From Acidimicrobiaceae bacterium (GTDB lineage: Bacteria > Actinomycetota > Acidimicrobiia > Acidimicrobiales > RAAP-2): a stretch of DNA of 64,000 bases. Every line of letters starts with the position of its first letter. Within the stretch, counting starts at the first letter, position 1. Positions 8,776-17,610 of this stretch are shown piece after piece. The translations under genes were made by a program, and so were the position numbers. The stretch covers positions 1-64,000 of the forward strand of contig DAHVAJ010000026.1 of NCBI GenBank assembly GCA_027314705.1. The letters are read 5' to 3'. The notes below the pieces were generated by a model. It ran no database searches. It saw nothing but the letters and a program-made list of their open reading frames with translations, and was not told where the DNA came from.

Positions 8776-11700
8776 TCACCCCCGCGTTTGGTCGAGGACG
8801 GCAAGGATCTCGTCGCCGTACTCCTCGAACCGCTTCGGGCCGATCCCGGGTACGGCCAGCAGCGCCGCTTCGGTGTCGGGGAGCGCGGAGGCAATGGCCT
8901 GGAGCGTCGAGTTGTGACAGACCACGTAGGCCGGGACCCCGTCCCGCCGGGAGCGCTCGAGGCGCCAGCTGGTGAGAGCGGCGACGACCTCCGGGTCGGC
9001 GTCGGTCGGCTGGGGGGCGGAGCGGCCCCCCGCCCCCCGTGACGGTGACGTCCGGGCCGGAGGTCCGAGCCTGGTCCTGCGGCCGGCGACCGTCACGTCC
9101 GAGCCGAAGGGAATGGTCACGGTCGACGAGCCGATCGTCGCGACGACCCCCTCGGCGGTGACGGAGGAGACGGTGCAGGGGTAGCCGCCCCAGGAGAACG
9201 TGAGTCCGACCGACGCCGGCACCGGTGCCTCCCCGCGCCGTCGCTCCCCGGCGGGGGCCCGCCCGCCACCTCCTGGCGGGGTGGCCGACTGCTCCGGGAG
9301 CCTTGCCGGCGGGCCGAGCTCGTCGAGGAACATCGTCGGATCCGACGCCTCCGCCACCAGGTGGAGCGAGCGCTGCGCCCGGGTGATGGCCACGTGGAAG
9401 ACCCGGCGCTCCTCTTCGATGTCCGTGCTCAAGCGGTGGGGGAAGACACCGTTCGTGGCGTCGTGCACGATCACGTGCGGCCACTCGAGCCCCTTGACCC
9501 GGTGGACCGTGGCCAATGTCACGCCGCCGTCGGAGCCGTCCGGACGGAGCGACTCGTCCAACCAGTCGGTGAAGGTCGCGGCGTCGGGATGCAGGTGACC
9601 CAGGGCGACGAGGGCCCGGAGGTCGTCGGAGTGGGCCGCGCTGTTGCGACCCCGGTGGGCGGCGTCGAGCTGTTGCATCGACCGGTCGAGGCCGGTCTCG
9701 GTCCGCACGAACTCCAAGATGGCGGCCGACGGCGCCGTGCGGGCCAGATCCCGCGCCTGATGCACGTCCCGGGCGAAGGCCTGCACCTTCACGCGAGAGC
9801 GCTCGTCGCTGATGCGACCGGCCAGGCGCTCCAGGCTGTCGACGTCCTGCTGCTCGCCGATCCACTCGATGATCCGTGGCGCGATGGCTCGGGTCGGCCG
9901 CCGTGCGGCCCGCATCAGGTCGGACCCCGACAGCCGACCCGGTGCGACCGCCAGTCGGAACCACGAGAGGGCGGCGTCGACCCCGGCACGCGCCACGAAC
10001 CTGGTGCCGTCCCGGTTGCGGGCCGGGATGCCCCGGGAGCGGAGCGCGGCCTGGATGGGAGCGAGCAGCGTGTTGACGCGGGTGAGAACGGCCACGTCCT
10101 CGGGGCGGCTGCCCGCTTCGAGGAGACGGGCGACCGCTTCTGCCGTGGCCACGGCGGGGATCTCGTGGCGCACCACGTCGATGGGCTCGGCGGAGGCGCC
10201 CGGTCCCGGGTGGATCTCCTTTGCCACCCGGAACTGGTTCCTCGACAGGAGGTGCCGGGCCGCGTCGACGACCGGGGCCGGACAGCGGTAGTTGACCGAC
10301 AGATCGTGGTGCTCGGCTCCGGGGACGTAGTGGTCGAAGGAGACGAGCCACCGGGGGGTCGCTCCGGAGTAGCCGTAGATGGTCTGGTCGTCGTCGCCGA
10401 CACCGAAGATCCCGAGGCCGGGCCCGGCCAGCAGGCGGAGGAGGAGCATGTGTGCCGGTGTCAGGTCCTGGAACTCGTCGACGAGGAGGAGGCGTGCCCG
10501 GTGCTGGGCCCGGCGGCGGAGGTCGGGCTCCCGTAGGAGTGCCTCCACGGCCCCGTAGATCTGCTCGTCGAAGTCGACTACGCCTCGCGCCTGGAGCTCC
10601 CGCCGGTAGCGGGGGAAGACGCCGGCGAAGTCGTCGACGTCGCCGGCGAACTCGGCCTCGACCTCCTCGGGGTTCTGCAGACCGAGACGGACGGCGGAGA
10701 GTGCGTCGATCCACGAGGCGGCCGGGTCCGTGTTGACCTTCCGGGGGAAGGTCACCAGCTCGCCGAGCAGGTCCCGGACCTGCGGCTCGTCGATCGTCCG
10801 CACCGTCCGCCCGGTGCGGGCGAATCCGTCGGTGCCATTGAGGACGGCCAGACCCAGTGCGTTGAGCGTGCGGACCTGGAGGCCGGGCAGGTCCGCCGTC
10901 CGTTCGACCATCTCGAGCTGTGCCCGCTTGTTGAAGGCCACCAGCACCAACGCCTCGGCGGGGACGCCCGAGCGCAGGAGGTGGCGGGCCCGCTCGGTCA
11001 GCACCCGGGTCTTCCCGGAGCCGGCGGGCGCGATGATTCGAGCCCGGATCCCGGGACCGGCGACCGCCTCGAGCTGGTCGGGTGCGAGGTCGGCGGTCAC
11101 CGGTTGCACGGTCGTGGCGGCAAGGGCGCCCGACTCGACGGCTTCGACCGGGACCACGGCGGCCCCCAGGGCCCCGATCTCGTCGGCCGTCCACAGGCGG
11201 AGGGGACCGCCGTCCAACCAGGCGTCACCGCCGTCCGGGGTCACGACGTCGGCGACCGTACCGGCCCGGGCCCCGGCGTCGAGCGCCCGGGCGAGGAGGG
11301 GCCGGCGAGCCGTGCCGTCGCGCCCGTCGACGGCGTTGCGGACGAGCAGGTCCCAGGCGTCCTCGGCCACGAAGTCGTGGTCGACGGGGACAGACCAGAC
11401 CTCGGCCCCCGAGGAGGAGGGCCCGGGTTCCGTCAGGTGCTCGGCGATCTCGTAGACCGCCCGTTCGCGCCCGAGATACCTCCGTCGGACGTCCTCGAGG
11501 AAGCCGGGATCGGCGAGGGTCGGACCGTCGACCCGGACGCGTGGGCAGCCGAGCCACGGGGGTGGGGTCGCGGTGCCCGGGCCCAGCAGCAGGCAGCGCC
11601 CGAGGGCCGGAGGTCCGGCGTGCCGTGCCCACATGGAGTCGCCGGCTGCCCCCGGCACCCGTTCGGGAGTCGGCGGGTCGGCCGGCGGCGGACGATCGGC

Positions 11701-11892
11701 GGGTCCACCGGGTCCGGCTGGCCCGGCGGTGAGGCCGCCGGCGACCAGCACGCTCGGGGCGTGCTCCCGGAGGGCGTCCCGAGCTGCCCGGAAGGCCGAG
11801 GCGCGGTCGGCGAAGCGCCGCGTGTCGCCACCGACGGCGACCGACCACCCCCCGTCGACCTCGAACAGGTGGACCTCGACGTCCACGGTCAC
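8776..11892 (-). CDS. UvrD/Rep-type superfamily I helicase with HRDC domain
   Basis: This is a 1038-aa DNA helicase, probably in repair. It carries Walker A APAGSGKT (about residue 290), motif II DEFQDL (about 472), motif III-like GDDDQTIYGYSG (about 500) and later motifs including VHRVKGLEW. A C-terminal HRDC domain (about 960-1038) is followed by no partner domain. HRDC on a UvrD-like helicase recalls mycobacterial UvrD2. The first 240 residues, before the helicase core, match nothing I recognise and contain a Pro-rich stretch. The GTG start at 11892 overlaps the stop of the upstream NRDE gene as GTGA. GTG 11886, with GGAGG 7 nt upstream, is an equally good start. Confidence 0.9.
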   Translation of the reverse strand: MTVDVEVHLFEVDGGWSVAVGGDTRRFADRASAFRAARDALREHAPSVLVAGGLTAGPAGPGGPADRPPPADPPTPERVPGAAGDSMWARHAGPPALGRCLLLGPGTATPPPWLGCPRVRVDGPTLADPGFLEDVRRRYLGRERAVYEIAEHLTEPGPSSSGAEVWSVPVDHDFVAEDAWDLLVRNAVDGRDGTARRPLLARALDAGARAGTVADVVTPDGGDAWLDGGPLRLWTADEIGALGAAVVPVEAVESGALAATTVQPVTADLAPDQLEAVAGPGIRARIIAPAGSGKTRVLTERARHLLRSGVPAEALVLVAFNKRAQLEMVERTADLPGLQVRTLNALGLAVLNGTDGFARTGRTVRTIDEPQVRDLLGELVTFPRKVNTDPAASWIDALSAVRLGLQNPEEVEAEFAGDVDDFAGVFPRYRRELQARGVVDFDEQIYGAVEALLREPDLRRRAQHRARLLLVDEFQDLTPAHMLLLRLLAGPGLGIFGVGDDDQTIYGYSGATPRWLVSFDHYVPGAEHHDLSVNYRCPAPVVDAARHLLSRNQFRVAKEIHPGPGASAEPIDVVRHEIPAVATAEAVARLLEAGSRPEDVAVLTRVNTLLAPIQAALRSRGIPARNRDGTRFVARAGVDAALSWFRLAVAPGRLSGSDLMRAARRPTRAIAPRIIEWIGEQQDVDSLERLAGRISDERSRVKVQAFARDVHQARDLARTAPSAAILEFVRTETGLDRSMQQLDAAHRGRNSAAHSDDLRALVALGHLHPDAATFTDWLDESLRPDGSDGGVTLATVHRVKGLEWPHVIVHDATNGVFPHRLSTDIEEERRVFHVAITRAQRSLHLVAEASDPTMFLDELGPPARLPEQSATPPGGGGRAPAGERRRGEAPVPASVGLTFSWGGYPCTVSSVTAEGVVATIGSSTVTIPFGSDVTVAGRRTRLGPPARTSPSRGAGGRSAPQPTDADPEVVAALTSWRLERSRRDGVPAYVVCHNSTLQAIASALPDTEAALLAVPGIGPKRFEEYGDEILAVLDQTRG

Positions 11893-12683
11893 GCCTCCCC
11901 CGCCGCCCAAAGTCTCCGGCCGTCGTCGTAGGGCGCGGTGCAGGGCGGCCCGTCGGCCACGAGGAGCTCGGGGAGCGCGCCGGGGTCCTCTCCCACCCGC
12001 ACCAGGGCCGACGACCGGGTGCCGTACCCGTCGGTGTGGACGCAGGGGGCGAGTGTGGCGGTCCGCCGCTCCCTCCCGTCGGCGAAGCGGTGCACGCCGT
12101 CGGGCGCCTCGATGACGGAGTGGTCCCGAAGGAGAACGGGCAGGGCCTCCCACAGCGGGGTCCCGGCCGCCGCGGCCCGTGCCAGGGCGGCCCGGACGTG
12201 GTCCACCTTGGGCGACGGGTCCCCGAGTGCGGCGTTCTCCAGGACGTGGAGACCAGGAGCGAGCCGCTCGACCTCGGCCGGCCCGTCCGGGTGGACGGCC
12301 AGGTGATGGAGGGAGCGCCGATCCCCGACGAGCAGCCACGCCGGGTTGTACGAACCCGAGGCCACCTCGGCGGTCAGCGCCTCGGCGGCCTCCTCGGCCG
12401 TCCGCGTCTCGGCGGCCACCAGGGGCAGCCGGCCGCGCGACCGTCGGGTCGGGTCGGGGCCGCCGGCCACGGGCCGGTTGGTGAGGCCGCAGACGACCCC
12501 GTGCTCGTTGACGGCCAGCCAGGTGCCGCCGGCCCGCTCGTCACGGCCACCGAGGATCCTCGGCCCGGATTCGCGGAGCACCGTGACCGCGGTGGCCGGT
12601 CGGTCCAGCCACTCGTCGCGGTTGGCCCCGACGACGAGTGGCCAGTGCTCGACGGACTGCCAGGCGACGACGAGGAGGCACAC
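11889..12683 (-). CDS. NRDE family protein (TANGO2-like)
   Basis: The 264-aa protein begins (V/M)CLL with the conserved Cys2 and contains ANRDE, the motif that names the family (TANGO2 in eukaryotes). An Asn-Arg-Pro-containing segment (GLTNRP) lies near residue 75. GTG 12683 is chosen because it puts Cys at position 2, as in relatives, where it is proposed as an N-terminal nucleophile. The biochemical role is unsettled; heme handling has been proposed for eukaryotic TANGO2. It overlaps the helicase gene by 4 bp, so the two are co-translated, although a functional link is not known. Confidence 0.85.
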   Translation of the reverse strand: MCLLVVAWQSVEHWPLVVGANRDEWLDRPATAVTVLRESGPRILGGRDERAGGTWLAVNEHGVVCGLTNRPVAGGPDPTRRSRGRLPLVAAETRTAEEAAEALTAEVASGSYNPAWLLVGDRRSLHHLAVHPDGPAEVERLAPGLHVLENAALGDPSPKVDHVRAALARAAAAGTPLWEALPVLLRDHSVIEAPDGVHRFADGRERRTATLAPCVHTDGYGTRSSALVRVGEDPGALPELLVADGPPCTAPYDDGRRLWAAGEA

Positions 12684-12840
12684 GTCCGGAACGGTAGCGG
12701 CCGGTCGGGACACCCGGAGCCGCACGGGCGCACAGTCCGGTCCTCGCCGGCCCGGGGAGCCGGCCGGCGGGCACCGGGCCGGTCGGGGTCCCACCCTCGA
12801 CCGGTCCGGACCGGCTCACCCGGTCACCCCCCGGGGCCCG

Positions 12841-13422
12841 GAGCGTGGCCAGCTGGTCGGCGCACGGCCCGAACTCGGCGGCGAGGATCTCGTCGGTCAC
12901 CGAGATCCGTTCCGGGGCGTCGAGCGGTTCGGCCTCCGGGCTCCCTTCGGGTCACCGTACGGGGCGACGCTCGCCGGATGGGCCGGGCCCGAGGAGTGGA
13001 ACCGTTGGATCGGGGCGACCGACCCCGAGTTGACCGCTGCGCAGGTCGCCACGCTCCGTGCGGCCGTGCAAGCCGCCCGCCACCGGGGCTGCTTCGTCCG
13101 GTCGGATCTGCCACCCGACCACCGCCTCCGTCCGGTCCCGGAAGAGACGCGGCACCTCGACCGGCAGCTACGGCACGACGACGTGAAGCGCTTGGGCGCC
13201 GAGCGACTGATGGGTGAGAACTACTTCGCGCAGGACCTGCAGGCGGACCGGACCTATGTCGTCAGCCACCTCCGGACCCCGCTCCTCCTCTCACCGGCCC
13301 AGGCGCCGTCGGCCCTCGATGCACCGGCCATGGGTCGCACCATGACGAGCGGGGAGATCCTGGCCTCCGGCCGCAAACTGGTCGAGTTGGCCCGAGGCGC
13401 GGCCGTGGTGCTCGGCGCCTGA
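12841..13422 (+). pseudogene. Orphan IclR-type effector-domain fragment
   Basis: The frame ending at TGA 13422 reads like the C-terminal ligand-binding domain of an IclR regulator. It has an APFGSPYGATLAGWA segment followed by a helix-rich middle. It then reads DRTYVVSHLRTPLL and ends in a terminal helix, ARGAAVVLGA. No winged-helix DNA-binding part precedes it: upstream the frame is Pro/Gly-rich and runs antisense into the NRDE gene. There is no ATG or GTG in frame ahead of the domain. It is therefore probably a 5'-truncated remnant, or starts at a rare codon as a free effector domain. I could not find the missing part in another frame. Confidence 0.5.
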
Positions 13423-13435
13423 ACCGAAGAGGGCC

Positions 13436-14836
13436 CTACCGGGGTTCGACCCCCGTCCGCTCGTCCCGGAACCGCCTGGCCTTGGCGGTGGTCTGGCCGG
13501 TGAGGTGGTCGAGTGACCCGGGGTCGACGACCTCGACGCCGATGCGGACGCCGAGCTGGTCCGTCAGTCTCCGTTCGATCGCCTCCCGGAGCGCATCCTG
13601 GCGCCTGGGATCGCCGGCGGCGACCACGGAGACGACGAGGGCGTCCTGTCCGTCGACGGTGACGGCCCGGACGAAGTAGTCCGGTTCGGTGCCCTCCACC
13701 GCCGTGGCGATCGTGCCGATCGCCTCCGGCCACACGTTGACGCCCCGCAGCTTCACCATCGTGTCGCCCCGCCCGGCGAACTTGCCCATCCGACGGAGCC
13801 AGCTGCCGCATGCGCACTGTTCGCGGGGGTAGAGCATGGACAGGTCCATGATGTTGTAGCGGAACTGCGGGCTGCCGGTCTTGTAGAACTCGGTGACCAC
13901 CAGGGCGCCCACCTCACCGATCGGGAGGGGCTGGCCGGTGTCCACGTCGACCACGGACACGTCGAACGCGTCCTCGAAGATGTGCAGGCCCTGCTTGGCC
14001 GGGCATTCGACGGCCACCGTCCCGACTTCGTGGAAGCCGTAGGTGGCGTAGGCGGGGATGCCGAAGATCTCTTCGAGCAGTTCCCCGTTTCCGACGTTGG
14101 TGGCGAGCGACCGGATGGGGAGATCGCGCCGGGGGTCGAGCCCCATCGCCCTGGCCTCTTCCACGATGCGGAGCAGATAGTCACCCGTCGTGAGGATCGC
14201 CGCAGCCTGGAACCGTCGGGCCAGATCGACCTGCTTTCTCACACTCGTCACGTTTCCGGTGCTGGCGGTGATGACGATGCAGTTGAGCCACCGCTGCAAG
14301 GCCTCGTCAAAACTGAAGGCGCCGTTGTGGAGCCCGTACGACCAACTGTTGATGACCACGTCTCCTGACCGGAGGCCCTGCAGGTACATGGCCCGGGTAT
14401 TGAGCACTCCGGAAACGCCGCGGTCCCATTGCGTGTAGAGGGTCGGACGGGGTTCGCCGGTCGTACCCCCCGACATGTGGAGGCGCAACGGCTCGCGGAC
14501 GGCATCCTCCGGGGAAACCCCCTGGTAGTCGCCGTAGGGAGGATGCTCCTCGACGCTCCTTCGAATGTCGTCGACCGTGTAGGTGGGGACCCGCTCGAGG
14601 TCGTCGAGGGTGCGGAGGTCCCGTGGATCGAAGCCGTGCGCGTCCCAGAGGCGGCGGAAGAAGGGGACCCGGTAGGCCCGGTCGGCCCGGTCGCGGAGCC
14701 GACTCAGCTTCACTCGGTCGATCTCCTCGGGATCGGCGAACCAGGCGCGCTCGAAATACTCGGGGGGAGGGGGGAAGAGGCGGGCCAATTCCGCGAAGTC
14801 GACAGCGTTCCAAGGCTGTCGGACGCCGAGTGGCAT
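13436..14836 (-). CDS. PaaK-like acyl-/aryl-CoA ligase (AMP-forming)
   Basis: This 466-aa adenylating enzyme belongs to the phenylacetate-CoA ligase group and would activate a carboxylic acid to its CoA thioester. The ATP-binding P-loop reads MSGGTTGEPRPT (about residue 130), FHEVG and FRYNIMDLSMLY mark the middle, and GRGDTMVKLRGVNVWP is the hinge before the C-terminal lid. A CxC pair (EQCACGSW) is typical of the PaaK group. The ATG at 14836 lacks a Shine-Dalgarno site but has TACACT 7 nt upstream, suggesting a leaderless mRNA. It is divergent from a DECR-type reductase, suggesting a shared acyl-CoA pathway. The substrate is unknown. Confidence 0.85.
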   Translation of the reverse strand: MPLGVRQPWNAVDFAELARLFPPPPEYFERAWFADPEEIDRVKLSRLRDRADRAYRVPFFRRLWDAHGFDPRDLRTLDDLERVPTYTVDDIRRSVEEHPPYGDYQGVSPEDAVREPLRLHMSGGTTGEPRPTLYTQWDRGVSGVLNTRAMYLQGLRSGDVVINSWSYGLHNGAFSFDEALQRWLNCIVITASTGNVTSVRKQVDLARRFQAAAILTTGDYLLRIVEEARAMGLDPRRDLPIRSLATNVGNGELLEEIFGIPAYATYGFHEVGTVAVECPAKQGLHIFEDAFDVSVVDVDTGQPLPIGEVGALVVTEFYKTGSPQFRYNIMDLSMLYPREQCACGSWLRRMGKFAGRGDTMVKLRGVNVWPEAIGTIATAVEGTEPDYFVRAVTVDGQDALVVSVVAAGDPRRQDALREAIERRLTDQLGVRIGVEVVDPGSLDHLTGQTTAKARRFRDERTGVEPR

Positions 14837-14843
14837 GGTCTGG

Positions 14844-14849
14844 AGTGTA
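14844..14849 (-). promoter_or_regulatory. Candidate -10 box (TACACT) for leaderless ligase gene
   Basis: TACACT on the minus strand fits the actinobacterial TANNNT consensus and ends 7 nt before the ATG at 14836, which would put the transcription start at or next to the start codon. No good -35 element is seen. Confidence 0.4.
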
Positions 14850-15127
14850 CCGATCGGTGCGGGTCTGGAAGCGGCGTTCTCGGGGGCCGGGATCGCAGCC
14901 CGGTCCGGGCGACTCCCCCTCGCCCGACCGCCCGCGACCACGTCCGCCGCCGCCAGCGGTCGTCGGATCGGGACCCTCGTGTTGCGGCCGCGAACGGTGG
15001 CGACGGGCGCGGGTCCAGGACGCGGACCGTACCCGTGACCGCCCCGGCCGCTCGCCGCACCGGGCCGCGTGTGCTACGCGGGGGATCGATCACAGAGCGC
15101 CGTCGACGGAAGACCCGGGGGGTTGAT

Positions 15128-15949
15128 GTGCAGGATCCGGACGTGACCACCGTGCCGAGCTGCTTCGCCCCGGACGTGCTCGCCGGCCAGGTGGCGTTGG
15201 TCACGGGCGGTGCCACTGGCATCGGGAAGGAGATCTGCCGTGTACTCGGGGCCCACGGCGCCCGCATCGTCATGGCCAGCCGCACGCGCGAGAACCTCGC
15301 GGCGGCCGTCGACGAGCTCCGGGCCGAGGGCGTCGACGCCACCTTCGGGGTCTGCGACGTCCGCGACGCCGAGGCGGTGCGGGCCGTGGTCGAGGGGGCC
15401 GTGACCGACGGCGGGCGGCTCGACATCGTGGTCAACGACGCCGCCGGAAACTTCCCCGCACCGATGTCGCAGATCTCGCCGAACGGCTTCAAGGCGATCG
15501 TCGACATCGACCTGCTCGGCACCTACAACGTGACTCGCGCCGCCTTCGACGCGTGGCTCCGGGACCACGGGGGCACCATCGTCAACATCAGCGCCCCCTT
15601 CGAGCAGCGGGGGGTGGCCTACCAGGCCCACGTGGCCGCGGCCAAGTCCGGGGTCGACTCACTCACCCGGACCTGTGCCGTCGAGTGGGGCCCCTACGGC
15701 ATCCGGGCCAACGCCATCGCCCCCGGCTCGATGCACGGCACCGAGGGCCTCCGCCGGTTCGCCGACGCCGTCCCCGGCAGCCAGGACCGGCCCACCAATC
15801 CGCTCGGCATGCACGGCCACGGGTCGGACGTGGCCTACCTCGCCCTCTTCCTGTGCACCCCGGCCGCCCGGTTCGTCTCCGGCCAGGTCATCGCCGTGGA
15901 CGGGGCCGGGACGACGGACATGCTGCGGCTGGGAGCCGGACAGATCTGA
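15128..15949 (+). CDS. Short-chain dehydrogenase, 2,4-dienoyl-CoA reductase type
   Basis: The 273-aa SDR has the nucleotide-binding motif TGGATGIG (about residues 27-34) and NDAAG in place of NNAG. The active-site region YQAHVAAAKSGVDSLTR has Lys but lacks the YxxxK spacing, having HxxxAK instead. This, with AVEWGPYGIRANAIAPG and GTEGLRRF, matches the DECR2-type 2,4-dienoyl-CoA reductases, which reduce dienoyl-CoA intermediates of unsaturated fatty-acid oxidation with NADPH. GTG 15128 is preceded by a G-run; GTG 15143 is an alternative. It is divergent from the CoA ligase at 13436. Confidence 0.85.
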   Translation: MQDPDVTTVPSCFAPDVLAGQVALVTGGATGIGKEICRVLGAHGARIVMASRTRENLAAAVDELRAEGVDATFGVCDVRDAEAVRAVVEGAVTDGGRLDIVVNDAAGNFPAPMSQISPNGFKAIVDIDLLGTYNVTRAAFDAWLRDHGGTIVNISAPFEQRGVAYQAHVAAAKSGVDSLTRTCAVEWGPYGIRANAIAPGSMHGTEGLRRFADAVPGSQDRPTNPLGMHGHGSDVAYLALFLCTPAARFVSGQVIAVDGAGTTDMLRLGAGQI

Positions 15950-16053
15950 GCCGACGCCCGGTCGCCCGCCCCGCCGGCATCGGGGCACCTGGCCTGCCCG
16001 GCTCCGGCCGGCCGGGTGGCGCGTCCCCACGAGCAGGCCGAGGGCGACACCGG

Positions 16054-17610
16054 CTAGGGCAGGATGCCGCCCGCTCGCGGCCGTCGGGGCCCGGCCTCGC
16101 GTCCTTCGGCCAGATCGAGGCCGGCGAGGAGGGCGTTGCGCAGCTCGCGGGGGTCGATCACGTCGTCGTAGGAGAGCCGTGCCGCAGCGGTCACCGACGC
16201 CCGTGCCTGCTCGGCGGCCACCCGGAGCCGCTCCTCGGGGTCGTCGATGGCGCTCGCCGCCGACGCCGCCGGCAGGGCACCGAGGGTGATCGAGGGAAAG
16301 GCCAGGGTGACGGTCTGTCCGTCGAACGGGTTCATGGCCATGACCGACGAGCCGAACCCGAATGCCTTTCGCAGGGTGACGTGCAGCTTGGGCACCTGCA
16401 GCCGGTGCTGCACGGCGAAGAGGCGGGCCGCGTGGCGGAGGATGCCCTGGCGTTCGGCTGTCGTACCGGCCAGCACGCCCGGGTTGTCGGCCAGGAAGAT
16501 GCACGGCAGCCCGAAGGCGCCGGCCACGTCGAGGAAGTGCGCGGCCTTGTCGGCGGCGTCACTGTCGATGGTGCCGGCCAGTTCGCCCGGGTCGTTGGCC
16601 ACGATCGCCACGCTGCGCCCGCCGAGGTGGGCGAGCACGGTGACCATCGAGCGACCGAAGTCGGGCTGGACGTCGAGGAGTTCGCCACCGTCGACCACCT
16701 GCGTCAGCACGGGCCGCACCGGATAGGGCTGGCGGGGGTCGGGGGGGACCAGTCCGAGGATGTCGATCCGGCGGGGACCGGCGTCCGGACCGCCCCTCCG
16801 GGGTGGTGGCTCCCAGGCGTTGAGGGGGAAGTGGCCGAGGTACCGGCGGGCCAGTTCGATCGCCTCGGCGTCGTCGACGACCACGTTGTGCACCACGCCC
16901 CCGGCGCCCATCGCCACGGCCGGGCCGCCGAGCACCTCTTTGGTGACGTCCTCCCCGGTGGCCGAGCGCACCAGGGGCGGACCGGCTGCGAAGATCGACG
17001 CCGTCTCGGTCATGACCACGAAGTCGCACAGCGGTGCGGTGAGGGCCCCGTGCCCCGCCGACGCCCCGAGCACCAGGCACACCAGGGGCACGACGCCCGA
17101 CAGCTCGGCCAGGCCCATGAGATCACCGGGCCGGCGTCCGACCACCGCCTCGGTCACCCGGTGGCCGGCCCCCTCCAGCAGCATCACCAGTGGAATCCGC
17201 TCCTGGAGGGCGAGCTGGCAGAGTCGGAAGCGCTTGTCGGAGGCACCGGTGCCGATCGAGCCGCCGAGCACGGTCACGTCCTCCGCCCCGGCCAGCGTCG
17301 GGCGACCGCTGATGCGCCCCGAGCCGGCCACCAGGGCGTCGGCCGGGACCGCCGGCTCCTCCGTGGTTCCGACCAGGTTGCCGATCTCGAAGAACGTGCC
17401 CGGATCGAACAGGCGCTCCAGGCGCTCCCGGGCGTTGAGCCGGCCCCGCTGGCGCTGGCGGACCAGGCGGGCCTCGCCCCCCATGGCGAGCGCCTCGTCC
17501 TTGCGGCGGGCGATCGCCTCCAGGGCCGGGCCCCACCCATGGAGTCCGTCGCCCATCAGTCCACCCATCGGACGGCTCGGGACGGGCGTACGGCTGCGTT
17601 CACGTCTCAC
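16054..17610 (-). CDS. Acyl-CoA carboxylase carboxyltransferase (beta) subunit
   Basis: This 518-aa protein has the double crotonase-like fold of carboxyltransferase subunits (propionyl-, methylcrotonyl- or acetyl-CoA carboxylase). The N-half shows GGSIGTGASDKRFRLCQLA and LLEGAGHR; the C-half shows FLADNPGVLAGTTAERQGILRHAARLF, cut here only for quoting, and KAFGFGSSVMAMNPF. The usual GxxG oxyanion segments are in place. GTG 17610 has GAGGTG 4-5 nt upstream; ATG 17568 and 17556 are alternatives. No biotin carboxylase or biotin carrier gene lies nearby, so the alpha subunit must be elsewhere. The acyl-CoA specificity cannot be told. Hsp20 lies upstream on the same strand, 348 nt away. Confidence 0.88.
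   Translation of the reverse strand: MRRERSRTPVPSRPMGGLMGDGLHGWGPALEAIARRKDEALAMGGEARLVRQRQRGRLNARERLERLFDPGTFFEIGNLVGTTEEPAVPADALVAGSGRISGRPTLAGAEDVTVLGGSIGTGASDKRFRLCQLALQERIPLVMLLEGAGHRVTEAVVGRRPGDLMGLAELSGVVPLVCLVLGASAGHGALTAPLCDFVVMTETASIFAAGPPLVRSATGEDVTKEVLGGPAVAMGAGGVVHNVVVDDAEAIELARRYLGHFPLNAWEPPPRRGGPDAGPRRIDILGLVPPDPRQPYPVRPVLTQVVDGGELLDVQPDFGRSMVTVLAHLGGRSVAIVANDPGELAGTIDSDAADKAAHFLDVAGAFGLPCIFLADNPGVLAGTTAERQGILRHAARLFAVQHRLQVPKLHVTLRKAFGFGSSVMAMNPFDGQTVTLAFPSITLGALPAASAASAIDDPEERLRVAAEQARASVTAAARLSYDDVIDPRELRNALLAGLDLAEGREAGPRRPRAGGILP

Noticed and set aside
7508-11194. A 1228-codon open frame on the minus strand across the methyltransferase and helicase genes
   Set aside because: It is antisense to the methyltransferase gene and out of frame with the helicase gene; its product is Arg/Pro/Gly low complexity with no motif, a product of scarce stop codons in GC-rich DNA.
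13436-13460. GGGTTCGACCCCC, another T-arm-like sequence
   Set aside because: It is the end of the CoA ligase coding region and no other tRNA arms lie nearby.
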